Of a DNA stretch of 64,000 bases, positions 17,945 to 26,394 are shown one piece after another. Position 1 is the stretch's first letter. Each line of letters begins with the position of its first letter. Source of the DNA: Treponema denticola (lineage in GTDB: Bacteria > Spirochaetota > Spirochaetia > Treponematales > Breznakiellaceae); the NCBI GenBank assembly GCA_020719845.1, contig DYPP01000001.1, positions 39,509 through 103,508 of the forward strand. The letters are read 5' to 3'. The translations under genes were made by a program, and so were the position numbers. The notes under the pieces are model-generated. The model saw only the letters and a list, made by a program, of their open reading frames with translations, did not search any database and was not told where the DNA came from.

Positions 17945-18883
17945 ATGCGTCCGGGAACAATAGCCATCGGTTTGGCTGCTGGGTTAGCCTTCCTGGCGGT
18001 TTCGTGCGCGTCGACAAAAGACGTCGGATCCGCTGAGGAATATTATAGTCTGGGCATCGCCTATCTGGACATGGAGAAGTACGAAGAAGCCAAAAGGTGG
18101 TTGACCAAAGCTGCGGCTTCGGAGACTACCCGGCGGGCCGCCCAGTATAACCTGGGACGGATAGCGTATGAAACCGGCGCCTTCGGCGAATCGGCGGCGA
18201 TGTTTGAACGACTCCTGCAGGAAGACCCGGACAATATCGTCCTGCTCAAAGCCGCCGCCTACGCCCGCTTAAAGACCGCTGATCTACAGGTGGCGGAAAA
18301 ATGGTACCGCCGGGTGGTGGAATTGGCGCCGGACGGTACCGACGCGGCTTATAACTTTGCTTTGGTGCTGTTTGCGCTGCAGCACTATACCGAAGCCGAA
18401 GCGGTCCTGAGCGTTCAAACCGCCGCCGGGGATCAGAATGACCGGGCGGCGCTGCTGCTGCTGGCCCGGACGCAGAAGGCTTTGGGCAAGGTCGAAGCCA
18501 TCGACCAGTACGAAAAATGGCTTTTGGATGGTACGGAAGCCAAGGTTCTGGCCGAGTACGCCGAAGCCCTGGAGGCGGCTTCCTACTACGCCCGGGCGCT
18601 GGAAACGTACCGCCAGATACAAGCCCCCGCGGGTCAGGATGCCGGCGGGCCGGATGCCGCCGAATTGCATTTTCGGATCGCTAGGCTCCTGTTGATAGCC
18701 GGGTCCGAAGGCGATCAGGGGATTCAGGAACTTACCCAGGCGGTGGAAGCGGGTTTCAAGGATACGGATTTGCTGGCCGAACTGACCCGGGACCAGCGCA
18801 TTCCGGAAGAGCGGCGAAGTGAAATACAATCGATGATCGACGCCCTGGCCGCGTCGACCGGCGCGGCGGCAGCGGCAGAATAA
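17945..18883 (+). CDS. TPR-repeat lipoprotein
   Basis: 312 residues with a lipoprotein signal peptide; the lipobox is LAVSC with the lipidated Cys near residue 22. Four or more TPR units follow (AEEYYSLGIAYLDMEKYEEA, RRAAQYNLGRIAYETGAFGESA and so on). The end is low-complexity Ala/Glu. It is probably anchored in the outer or inner membrane and scaffolds other proteins. It begins three bases after the upp stop and closes this plus-strand block. Confidence 0.78.
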   Translation: MRPGTIAIGLAAGLAFLAVSCASTKDVGSAEEYYSLGIAYLDMEKYEEAKRWLTKAAASETTRRAAQYNLGRIAYETGAFGESAAMFERLLQEDPDNIVLLKAAAYARLKTADLQVAEKWYRRVVELAPDGTDAAYNFALVLFALQHYTEAEAVLSVQTAAGDQNDRAALLLLARTQKALGKVEAIDQYEKWLLDGTEAKVLAEYAEALEAASYYARALETYRQIQAPAGQDAGGPDAAELHFRIARLLLIAGSEGDQGIQELTQAVEAGFKDTDLLAELTRDQRIPEERRSEIQSMIDALAASTGAAAAAE

Positions 18884-18915
18884 AAAAAGCGGGTGTCCGC
18901 TGACGGACCCCCGCT
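18881..18915 (-). terminator. Intrinsic terminator of the FecR-barrel gene
   Basis: AGCGGGTGTCCG (18888-18899) and CGGACCCCCGCT (18904-18915) form a 12-bp stem with one mismatch and a 4-nt loop. The run of A on the plus strand (18882-18888) is a T tract on the minus strand, so the terminator serves the minus-strand gene. Confidence 0.8.
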
Positions 18916-18936
18916 GGGAATCGACTCTACATTCCG

Positions 18937-21150
18937 TTAAAAATGAATTCTGGTCTCGAAGGTGATCGTCGGTTCGACCTTGGGTACGAAGATGTCCGCC
19001 GCCGGATCCACCGCCACTACTTCTCCGTCTTCGTTGCGTACCGCTGCGCTGGACAGCACCACGGCAAAGTCCACCGTGTCGGCGATGGGCAACACCAGCT
19101 CGCCCTTGAACACCGCCTCCGCGTCGAACAGATCGTTGCCCTCGGCCAGGGCGTAGGCAAAGCCTGTACGCTCGTAGCTGATGGAACCGGAAATATCGTA
19201 CAGCGGGATCAAGCCCTTTTTGAGCACCAGCCGGGCCAGGAGATAGTCGTTCTGGGAAACTTCTGTCCAGTCGACGTTGCCTTCGGGGCTCCAGGGCATC
19301 ATGTAGCCTGCGGTAAGGGCGATCTTATCCTTGAATACCGAAAAACCCGCTTCGCCGTAGATGCCGTTGACCGTGTAGTAGTCCGTACTGGCGGGGTCCA
19401 GCAGCAGGGCGGCGAACTCCTGGGCGTATTGCGTCCGGTTGCGTTCGTAGGAAGCGTCGAAGAAGGTCGGCCGGTAGGCGCCGCGGTAGTGGCGGAACTC
19501 AAGACGCCAGTCGATGAGGATCATGCGCCCCATGAAGCCGGACACAAAGCCGTAGTTGCGTAGGGCATCGAGTCCCGTTCCCCGGTCGGAGTCGTAGACC
19601 GTGTCGGTCTGCAAGCCCGCCGGAATCCCGGCGAACTCGGTGTTGGTGTAGGGAATAACCGCCGCCAGGTCCGCGTAGGCCCGCAGATTGAGCCAGTCGA
19701 ATTTGAGCAAGGGCAGATCGATATCCACGCCGCTTCCGATCAGGTAAGGATCACCGATGGCGTCCCGTTCCGCCTGGGTGGCCAGATCGGCCGCCGGATT
19801 GATGTCCGCGATGGCGGTGACGCCGAAAATATGCAGCATCTTGAGCCGGCCGCCGAATACTTCCGGGTTGCCGAGGTCGTTGACCACCGCCTCCGCACCC
19901 CAGGCGCCGGTGTCGATGCCCGTATTGATGCCCACCCGGCGCATCGCAGGGAAGTCGGAGTCGTTGGCAAAATTGCGCATCAAAATGCCGTGGCCGATGC
20001 TCATGTTGGAAAGATTGCCCACCTTGATGTAGAACGGATCGATCAAAGGTTCGCCGTATTCCATAAACCTGATTTTAAGGGCCAGATCCTGGGCCGCGTC
20101 CTGGGCGGCGGCTAGAGGATCATCGGTCCAATCCCCGCCTCCGAAAGACCATTCGTCGTTCCCCGCCGGCCGGTACCAGGTTCCGGGATCGAACAGATTG
20201 GAGGTGTAGATGATGGGTAAGTATAATCCCATCCGCAGCTTGCCCACGGAGAAGGTGGGCTGGATAATTGCCTTGGAATAGGTGTTTTCATTGATGACCA
20301 CCGAACCGATCTCAAATCCCAGCATGTCGCCCAGCCAGGACATGAGCTTGGAGTCCGCCGCGCCGGAGGATGGTTCGGATGATGCGCCTTGGTCCGCCAC
20401 GGGAACAACCGCTGCCGACGCCGTATCTTCGGTCGTCGCCTCCCCATCTTTTTCTTCCGAAACCGGTTCTTCCGTATCCGTCGGCGCTTCATCTTGCGCT
20501 ACCGCCTCCGGATCAAGTCCTTTAAATTCCAGATCCGCGAATTCGCCGGCCAGTTGGTCCGCCTGCATGGCCAAGGCGCTGAAGGACGCCCCGAAAACGT
20601 CGGCAAATTGCCCCGCGCCCACCATGATGGATTCAAAACCGCCGTCGGGCAAAGCGCGGGAGAATTCCACCGAGCCGCGTTTGACGAAGACCGCGTCCTT
20701 GACGCCTTCCACGACGGACAGCGAAAAGTCGGTGCCTCTGACGCCGCAGACTGCGGTGGGCGTGCGAATGCGGTACTTGTTGCCCGCAGCGGTGCGCGCC
20801 GCTACGGTGCGGATTTTGCCGCCCAGCAAGGCAAACTCATTGGTATCCGATCCGGCTCCGGGCGCAGCGGCCAGATTTTCAAGTTTGAAGATCGTATTGA
20901 CCGCCACCTTGATGATGCTGCCGTTCGGAACCAGCTTGATCTCGGCGCTGGACAAACCCGTCTTCAGGGTATCGCCGGCCAGGATCTCGTCGCCGATAAA
21001 GGCTTGCCGGGATTGTCCGGCGGCATCCGTGATTTCCAGGGCGTATTCGTCGTCCGCAAAGGCGATCTGGGCGCTGGGCGCCGTTTGAGACCAGGCCAGG
21101 GCGGGCAGGATGATCAACAGCAAGGTCAAAAAATTGGCATGCGTACGCAT
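18937..21150 (-). CDS. FecR-domain protein with C-terminal outer-membrane barrel
   Basis: 737 residues; SD GGAGGA precedes ATG 21150. The order is: signal peptide (1-21), a FecR-type domain (about 40-190, with the RTPTAVCGVRGTDFSL core that marks this family), an acidic Thr/Glu/Ser linker (about 215-265), then ~460 residues of barrel-like strands rich in Tyr, Asp and Gly ending TITFETRIHF. The terminal Phe is typical of BAM substrates. FecR domains in this context are thought to bind peptidoglycan or partner proteins in the periplasm. It follows a second barrel gene by 14 bases and probably works with it. Confidence 0.75.
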   Translation of the reverse strand: MRTHANFLTLLLIILPALAWSQTAPSAQIAFADDEYALEITDAAGQSRQAFIGDEILAGDTLKTGLSSAEIKLVPNGSIIKVAVNTIFKLENLAAAPGAGSDTNEFALLGGKIRTVAARTAAGNKYRIRTPTAVCGVRGTDFSLSVVEGVKDAVFVKRGSVEFSRALPDGGFESIMVGAGQFADVFGASFSALAMQADQLAGEFADLEFKGLDPEAVAQDEAPTDTEEPVSEEKDGEATTEDTASAAVVPVADQGASSEPSSGAADSKLMSWLGDMLGFEIGSVVINENTYSKAIIQPTFSVGKLRMGLYLPIIYTSNLFDPGTWYRPAGNDEWSFGGGDWTDDPLAAAQDAAQDLALKIRFMEYGEPLIDPFYIKVGNLSNMSIGHGILMRNFANDSDFPAMRRVGINTGIDTGAWGAEAVVNDLGNPEVFGGRLKMLHIFGVTAIADINPAADLATQAERDAIGDPYLIGSGVDIDLPLLKFDWLNLRAYADLAAVIPYTNTEFAGIPAGLQTDTVYDSDRGTGLDALRNYGFVSGFMGRMILIDWRLEFRHYRGAYRPTFFDASYERNRTQYAQEFAALLLDPASTDYYTVNGIYGEAGFSVFKDKIALTAGYMMPWSPEGNVDWTEVSQNDYLLARLVLKKGLIPLYDISGSISYERTGFAYALAEGNDLFDAEAVFKGELVLPIADTVDFAVVLSSAAVRNEDGEVVAVDPAADIFVPKVEPTITFETRIHF

Positions 21151-21164
21151 CGCGTTCCTCCTGA

Positions 21165-22565
21165 TCAGAAGCGGACCGAGCTCATGAGGCTCGAGCTGAC
21201 GATATAATCTTCCGTGGCGGGGTCGTAGCGGAGATTATACAAAAGGGAGATGACCGCGGGGCCGGTCTTGTAATTGAACTGCGCGCCGATGGCGGCGTTT
21301 TCCGGGCTGACCAGGTCTTCCCAGAAGCTGCCGGTGCCCACCGGATCGTCGGCGCCCAGAAAGTATTTCTCATAGATGCCGTTGAACGAGAAGCCCGCCA
21401 GCAATCCTTCCGCCAGGGTGAACGTGCCGCGGAGGTGCGGGTAATCGGTGATCGCCGCGGTCACCGGATCCGCCGGTTTGGCTTTGAAGGGACCGTCCAG
21501 GGAAAGCTGGAAGGCCACGGCGTCGGCGAGTACGGAAAATCCCAGGCTGGCCAGCCAGCCGGCGTAGGCGTCCCCGGAAGCGTCCTCGGCGACGGCTTCG
21601 TATTTCTGGATCCGGAAAAGATCGTAGGCGCCGTCAAAATAGGTAGGAATGAAGTCGGGTCCCAATAACCGGAGCTGGGCGCCGTAGAGGATAAAACTGA
21701 AGAAACGTCCGCCCACGCCGGCCATGGATCCCCAGCGTCCGCCGGGCTGGAAAGCCAGGTCGGAAAAAGCCGCCAGCGAAATCAGGGGACTGTTCAATAT
21801 CGGCAGTTTGACGTCCGTGCCGTACATGGTGACCGGGTCGTCGCTGCCGTCGGGGCTGACGTAATCGTCGGCGGCGTAGCGGAGCGGATCCAGGTCGGAA
21901 GCGACGGTCAGACCGACCTGCAGGTGCTTCAGGAGCTGATTTTGGTTGTCCGACAAGGGTCGGGCGTAAATACGGCTGCCGACGACGTCGAAGTTGGCCA
22001 GGTTGCCCGCGAAGGTTTCTACGCCGACGTAGGGAAAGTCAAAGAGCGCCCCGTCCAGGTCGAAGGCGGCGCCGAAAATGCGCGTCTCCGGAAGAAACAG
22101 GGTGTTGGCGTAGTAGCCCATGATGAACCCGTTGCCCAGCGTCCCGTCTTCGAAGGATCCGAGTTTTACAAAGAGGGGATCGCCTTTCTGTCCGTAGCGG
22201 ATATAGGCGATTTTGGGAAGATATAATTCCAAAAACGTCTTGTCCGCTTCCGAAGGAATCCAGTCGGGTTCATAGAATTCGATGTCGTTGCCCGAATTTC
22301 CCGGGCGCAGATTGAAATGCACCGTGAGGTCGATGCCGACGCCGATTTTACCGAAGGAGACGTCCGGTTTGAGCGCCAGCTTCTGGTAGGTAGCCTGGTT
22401 GGCCTCGTCGATGGGCTCCGACGGATCGATGGGCAGGGTTTCGGTTCCGAGTCCCAGTTCAAAACCGAATCCGAAGGCTGCCGTCTGGCCGGCATCCTGG
22501 GCGAACCCGGGAACGGAAAGCACCGCCGCGCACAGCACCGCAACCATAGAAATTTTTGTAGACAT
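21165..22565 (-). CDS. Outer-membrane beta-barrel protein
   Basis: 466 residues from ATG 22565, with GGAGGA six bases upstream; the earlier in-frame TTG has no such signal. There is a signal peptide (1-22, cut near GFAQD), many short amphipathic strands, and a C-terminal SSLMSSVRF ending in Phe. I cannot assign it to a named porin family. Several segments (YIRYGQKGDPLFVKLGSFED; NGFIMGYYANTLF) resemble stretches of the next gene product (FYIKVGNLSNMSIGHGILM), suggesting that the two barrels are related. Confidence 0.7.
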   Translation of the reverse strand: MSTKISMVAVLCAAVLSVPGFAQDAGQTAAFGFGFELGLGTETLPIDPSEPIDEANQATYQKLALKPDVSFGKIGVGIDLTVHFNLRPGNSGNDIEFYEPDWIPSEADKTFLELYLPKIAYIRYGQKGDPLFVKLGSFEDGTLGNGFIMGYYANTLFLPETRIFGAAFDLDGALFDFPYVGVETFAGNLANFDVVGSRIYARPLSDNQNQLLKHLQVGLTVASDLDPLRYAADDYVSPDGSDDPVTMYGTDVKLPILNSPLISLAAFSDLAFQPGGRWGSMAGVGGRFFSFILYGAQLRLLGPDFIPTYFDGAYDLFRIQKYEAVAEDASGDAYAGWLASLGFSVLADAVAFQLSLDGPFKAKPADPVTAAITDYPHLRGTFTLAEGLLAGFSFNGIYEKYFLGADDPVGTGSFWEDLVSPENAAIGAQFNYKTGPAVISLLYNLRYDPATEDYIVSSSLMSSVRF

Positions 22566-22640
22566 GGGCAATCCTCCGTTGCTTTTCAGTATACTACAAA
22601 TCGTCCCAAAACTCAGCAGTTACCGGGGAATAAAAACGTA

Positions 22641-23102
22641 TCAACGGCTATGCTGGCGGAAATCCCGGGACAGATCGCGTTTTACGTCCCGTTCCCGGAT
22701 ATCCGCCCGTTTGTCATATTCTTTTTTCCCCTTGCACAGACCCAGTTCGATCTTGACCCGGCCCTTCTTGAAATAGAAGGAAAGCGGAATCAGGGTAAAC
22801 CCCTTCTCTTCCACCTTGCGGGCGATGCGCCTGATTTCATCCTTGTGCAGCAATAAACGCTTTTTTCGATCCGGGTCATGGTTGAAAACCGATGAAAAAG
22901 GGTTTTCGGCGATCTTCAGGGAACGAAGCCAGACCTCGCCGGCGACAACTTCCGCCCAGGCGTCGGGGAAGGATATTTTAGCGTCCCGAAAAGACTTGAT
23001 TTCCGTCCCCTGCAGTTCGATGCCGCATTCGTAGGTATCGTCCACTGCGTAATCGTGCCGCGCTTTGCGGTTGACGGCGATGATCTTGACCGCTTCGCTC
23101 AC
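22641..23102 (-). CDS. smpB: SsrA-binding protein SmpB
   Basis: 153 residues from GTG 23102, which overlaps the stop of the preceding gene (GTGA). Family motifs are clear: IAVNRKARHDY near the start, YECGIELQGTEIKSFR, LLLHKDEI, and a basic tail KGKKEYDKRADIRERD that folds on the ribosome. SmpB carries tmRNA to stalled ribosomes. The tmRNA gene itself is not in this window. It lies in one transcript with a PEGA/SUMF1-like membrane protein. Confidence 0.95.
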   Translation of the reverse strand: MSEAVKIIAVNRKARHDYAVDDTYECGIELQGTEIKSFRDAKISFPDAWAEVVAGEVWLRSLKIAENPFSSVFNHDPDRKKRLLLHKDEIRRIARKVEEKGFTLIPLSFYFKKGRVKIELGLCKGKKEYDKRADIRERDVKRDLSRDFRQHSR

Positions 23103-24592
23103 GGCAGTGCCCGTTTTGGCGCCAGAACCGGCCGGAAACCGACGAAGGGGGAGCAGGATTTCGGCGGCAACGACGCCCGAGTCTGGGGCGTGACCGTACC
23201 GGCCGGATTGGCCCAGGAGCCGCCGCGCACCGGCCGTTCCGGGGAAGAGACGGCCTTGACCGCCTGCGGATCCGCAGGAAGGAAAGCCAGCGGGGCGTAG
23301 GGTTCGGCGCACCATTCCCACAGCCCCCCCGCCGGCGTCGCGTCGATCATGGCTGCCCGCTGCCATTCCGCTTCCGTGGGCAAGCGCACTTCATGGTTGG
23401 ACCAGGCGGGCGGCAGTTTCGCGGACTGCCAACGACAGTACGCCTCGGCGGCGTACCAGGATACGCCGGGAACCGCAGGTACGGGGTACTGGGCATTTTC
23501 AACGGATAAAAGGTATTCCGAATCCACCACCCCTTGCCGGATCAGGGCGTCCTTGTTGGCAAGCGACCATTCGGGTTGTTCGGCGACGAATGCCTGCCAG
23601 TCGTTCTCCGTCGTTTCCGCGTCGGCGATCCGGAAGGCCCCCGTGGTTTGGACCAAGGGATAGCTACCCTCGAGGATGACTTTTCCCGCCGGGATTTCCC
23701 GGTAGGTGCGGTTGCCTACCCGTACGCCGTCCGGCAGCGCGGGGTAGACGGACGCCGCCGCGGACGCCTGGTCCCGGATGGCACGGGCAATTTTTTGTTC
23801 CCCGGCGAACCAGGCGGAAGCCGAGACCCGCGCGGCGGCTTCCTTGTCCAGGTGCGCCGCCAGCCAGGCCGCAGCGCCGGGGGTCGACGCCAGGTAGTCG
23901 ACGACGTTTTTGGCGGAACGGAGCACGGTGACCGGGGAGGGCGCCTGCCCGGCGGCGTCGACGGTAAAACGGGCCCGCGTCAGGTCCCGCAGCGCCGTAC
24001 CCGAAGTCGCAAATCGCGCCGCGGCCCGCAAGACCGCGTCCATGGCGGCGGCGGCGTCCGCGTCTTTTGCGGCGCCGGCCCCCCGGTACGCGGCTTCGGA
24101 GATCACCAGGGGTACCTGGTAGGTTTCGGAAGGGGATCCCGAAAAAGACCAGCGGGCGTAATCGGCGGCACCCAGGGTCAAAACGCCGACGGGGTCGGCG
24201 GTGGGCAAGCGGCCCTCGATCTTCAGCCGCCGCGGCACCAGGGCGGATCCGAACAGACGGCCGGGAACGCTCTGCCTGACCGAGAATTCAGAAAAGCCCG
24301 GAAGCACCATGACCACATCATGGTCGCCTGAGGCGACGAAGACGGTGCAGGGAGTGGTTCCCCGGTAGGTATCGTCTACCCTGACGGCGGCTCCCTCGGG
24401 CTGGCTGGTAAAGGTTACCCGGCTGCCGGGCCGGGTCAGGCCGGGATATAAAAGGATAAAAAAAAGAATCGCCGTCAGCAACGCCGCGTACAGTACGGAC
24501 AGGTAAATCCCGGGACGCAGGCCCAGAAGGGGCTTCAGCGAGACCCTGTCTTCCGGAAAAAAAGCGGCTTTATCTTTCTTGCTACCGAACAT
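23099..24592 (-). CDS. Membrane protein with PEGA and SUMF1-like (FGE-fold) domains
   Basis: 497 residues from ATG 24592. A single membrane helix (about 25-50, VLYAALLTAILFFILL) is followed by a PEGA domain (FTSQPEGAAVRVDDTYRGTTPC). A long Ala-rich helical region comes next, then a SUMF1-type domain (VSWYAAEAYCRWQS, RLPTEAEWQRAA, RPVRGGSW, FVGFRPV). The cysteine pair used by true formylglycine-generating enzymes after the RGGS motif is absent, so it is probably a non-catalytic ligand-binding fold. The C-terminus is expected outside the cytoplasm. A near-perfect promoter ends 6 bases before the ATG. Confidence 0.78.
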   Translation of the reverse strand: MFGSKKDKAAFFPEDRVSLKPLLGLRPGIYLSVLYAALLTAILFFILLYPGLTRPGSRVTFTSQPEGAAVRVDDTYRGTTPCTVFVASGDHDVVMVLPGFSEFSVRQSVPGRLFGSALVPRRLKIEGRLPTADPVGVLTLGAADYARWSFSGSPSETYQVPLVISEAAYRGAGAAKDADAAAAMDAVLRAAARFATSGTALRDLTRARFTVDAAGQAPSPVTVLRSAKNVVDYLASTPGAAAWLAAHLDKEAAARVSASAWFAGEQKIARAIRDQASAAASVYPALPDGVRVGNRTYREIPAGKVILEGSYPLVQTTGAFRIADAETTENDWQAFVAEQPEWSLANKDALIRQGVVDSEYLLSVENAQYPVPAVPGVSWYAAEAYCRWQSAKLPPAWSNHEVRLPTEAEWQRAAMIDATPAGGLWEWCAEPYAPLAFLPADPQAVKAVSSPERPVRGGSWANPAGTVTPQTRASLPPKSCSPFVGFRPVLAPKRALP

Positions 24593-24598
24593 GGCCGC

Positions 24599-24628
24599 AT
24601 TATAGGAGGGGGTTCCATCCCTTGTCAA
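24599..24628 (-). promoter_or_regulatory. Consensus promoter, leaderless, for the PEGA/SUMF1 gene
   Basis: On the minus strand TTGACA (24628-24623), an 18-bp spacer and TATAAT (24604-24599), both perfect consensus hexamers. Only six bases (GCGGCC) separate the -10 box from the ATG, so the transcript should begin at the start codon. Upstream sequence is C-rich and has no Shine-Dalgarno. Confidence 0.7.
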
Positions 24629-24650
24629 CGACAGGCCTTCATGGTAGGTT
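24622..24650 (+). promoter_or_regulatory. Candidate divergent promoter of lepB, overlapping -35 box
   Basis: TTGTCA (24622-24627), 17 bases, TAGGTT (24645-24650), then seven bases to ATG 24658. The -35 box is the same DNA as the opposite-strand TTGACA, shifted by one base, so polymerase can probably occupy only one direction at a time. The -10 box is weak. Confidence 0.4.
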
Positions 24651-24657
24651 TTGCGCC

Positions 24658-25644
24658 ATGACAGGCAACAGGGACTTCTTTGACCAACTCCAGGCGGCAA
24701 CGGAACAAATTTTAACCCGCCGTCGGCGCAACCACCGCATCAAGCGGGAAAGACAGAAAGCCAAGAATCCCATCATCGACTGGATTGAAGCCTTTGTCTG
24801 GGCCGCCGGCGTCGTGCTGCTCATCAACCAATACCTCTTTCAGGCCTACCAGATCCCCTCGGGATCGATGATCGATACCTTGCTGATCGGGGACCGCATC
24901 TTCGTCAACAAGCTGGTCTACGGCCCGGAGCTGGTACCCGGTCTGGCCAAGCTTCCCAGCCCGTTCAAACCCCAACGCAATCAGATCATCATCTTCGAGA
25001 ATCCGTCCTATATTTCCCGGGGGCCGGTTTTTGACGTCGCCCAGCGGGTCCTGTACATGCTGACCCTCTCGATGGTGGACATCGACCGGGACGAAAACGG
25101 ATCGCCCAAAGCCCATTTTCTGATCAAGCGGGCCGTCGGCATGAGCGGGGACCGTTTGACGATGGACAGGGGCGAGATGAAGATCCTCTTCCCCGGGGAG
25201 ACGCGCTGGACGCCGGAGCGCGAATTCATCCGCCGGAGCGGCCTGGATCATCCGGTCAACCGTTTGATGGCCGCCGCGGATTATCCGCTGCTGGAATCCG
25301 CCGGCAAGGCGGCGGCGTTCATGGATCTGGGGCTGGAGCCGCCGGCGCGCCTGTCCGAACCCATGGCATCCGTCGCGGAACTGCGCTATCCGGATTACAT
25401 CGCCCATGAATATTCCCGATTGGAGCTGCTCCGGGCCGCCCAGCCCCAGGATCAGCGCTACAGCGCCTTGTTGTCCCGCTACTCTATGGGTTGGTACGTT
25501 CCGTCGGGACGCATTCTCCCCCTGGGGGACAATCGGGACAATTCCCGGGACGGACGTTATTTCGGTCCCGTCAGGCTGTCCAAGGTCCTCGGCCAGGGCA
25601 TGGTGAAATACTGGCCCTTGGGGCGTCTTGGTCCGATCCGTTGA
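24658..25644 (+). CDS. lepB: Signal peptidase I
   Basis: 328 residues. One N-terminal membrane helix (about 41-62) is followed by box B QIPSGSM with catalytic Ser70, box D with the general base Lys157 (FLIKRAVGMSGDRL), and box E LGDNRDNSRDGRYFG. It cleaves signal peptides of exported proteins on the outer side of the inner membrane. There is an insert of about 100 residues between boxes D and E. A second, altered paralogue follows after 12 bases. Confidence 0.95.
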   Translation: MTGNRDFFDQLQAATEQILTRRRRNHRIKRERQKAKNPIIDWIEAFVWAAGVVLLINQYLFQAYQIPSGSMIDTLLIGDRIFVNKLVYGPELVPGLAKLPSPFKPQRNQIIIFENPSYISRGPVFDVAQRVLYMLTLSMVDIDRDENGSPKAHFLIKRAVGMSGDRLTMDRGEMKILFPGETRWTPEREFIRRSGLDHPVNRLMAAADYPLLESAGKAAAFMDLGLEPPARLSEPMASVAELRYPDYIAHEYSRLELLRAAQPQDQRYSALLSRYSMGWYVPSGRILPLGDNRDNSRDGRYFGPVRLSKVLGQGMVKYWPLGRLGPIR

Positions 25645-25656
25645 GGAGGCGCGGGG

Positions 25657-26394
25657 GTGTTCAATAAATGGCGGAAGTACTCGTACTCGGCGCAAAAACA
25701 TCAACGGCATCGCCTGACCTACGTTTTGATCTGGACGCTCTCGGTTTTCGGCGCCTACGCGCTGGTGTCGAATTTTATGCTGACCACCGTCGTGCTGCGG
25801 AACGAGACGATGCGTCCGGGGCTGGCCGCCGGGGATCGGTTCATCCTCAATCCATTCGGTTTTCATTGGGCTTTCCATTCGCTCATGGGAGGTGACGACC
25901 GGCATGGGTTGCCGTTCAAAAGGGGCGCCCTGGTGCTGGTGAACACCGCCGATCCAGCGCGGAAGACGAATACCGTCGTGGGCGCGGCGGCTTCGTTGCT
26001 CCGCTTTTTTACCCTTCAGCAGATCGAGTTTTTTGGGCAAGACGCCCGGCTGTACCTGAAGCGGGTGATCGGTCTGCCGGGGGACGAGATTTCGATGACC
26101 GATTATGTGCTCAAAATAAAAAGCAGGGATGATCCTTACGCGCTGACCGAATTTGAGGTGGCGGCGAGACCCTATGACGTACTGATTCCGCAGATCCCCG
26201 TCCTCTGGGATGGATCGCTCCCCTTTTCCGGCACCATGCCGCCGCGGATACTGGCCGCAGATGAATGCTTCGTTGTTTCCGATGACCGGTCCGTCACCAG
26301 CGATTCCCGTACCTGGGGGCCCGTAACGATACGGTCGATCGTCGGAAAATGCCTGTTCCGGTACTGGCCGATCAGCCGTATCGGCGTTCCATGA
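25657..26394 (+). CDS. Signal peptidase I-like paralogue with Thr at the nucleophile position
   Basis: 245 residues from GTG 25657, with GAGGAGG upstream. A membrane helix (about 22-45) precedes a box-B equivalent LRNETMRPGL, where Thr51 occupies the place of the catalytic Ser. The general base is kept as Lys135 (YLKRVIGLPGDEI), and box E survives as SDDRSVTSDSRTWGPV. Thr could act as nucleophile or the enzyme could be inactive or specialised. It is co-transcribed with lepB and overlaps hemW by ATGA. Confidence 0.8.
   Translation: MFNKWRKYSYSAQKHQRHRLTYVLIWTLSVFGAYALVSNFMLTTVVLRNETMRPGLAAGDRFILNPFGFHWAFHSLMGGDDRHGLPFKRGALVLVNTADPARKTNTVVGAAASLLRFFTLQQIEFFGQDARLYLKRVIGLPGDEISMTDYVLKIKSRDDPYALTEFEVAARPYDVLIPQIPVLWDGSLPFSGTMPPRILAADECFVVSDDRSVTSDSRTWGPVTIRSIVGKCLFRYWPISRIGVP

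Noticed and set aside
20380-20530. Tandem repeat in the acidic linker of the FecR-barrel protein
   Set aside because: The region is low-complexity Glu/Thr/Ser/Ala but no regular repeating unit is visible.
23099-24592. Annotation as formylglycine-generating enzyme
   Set aside because: The catalytic cysteine pair is missing, and no sulfatase gene is present in the window.
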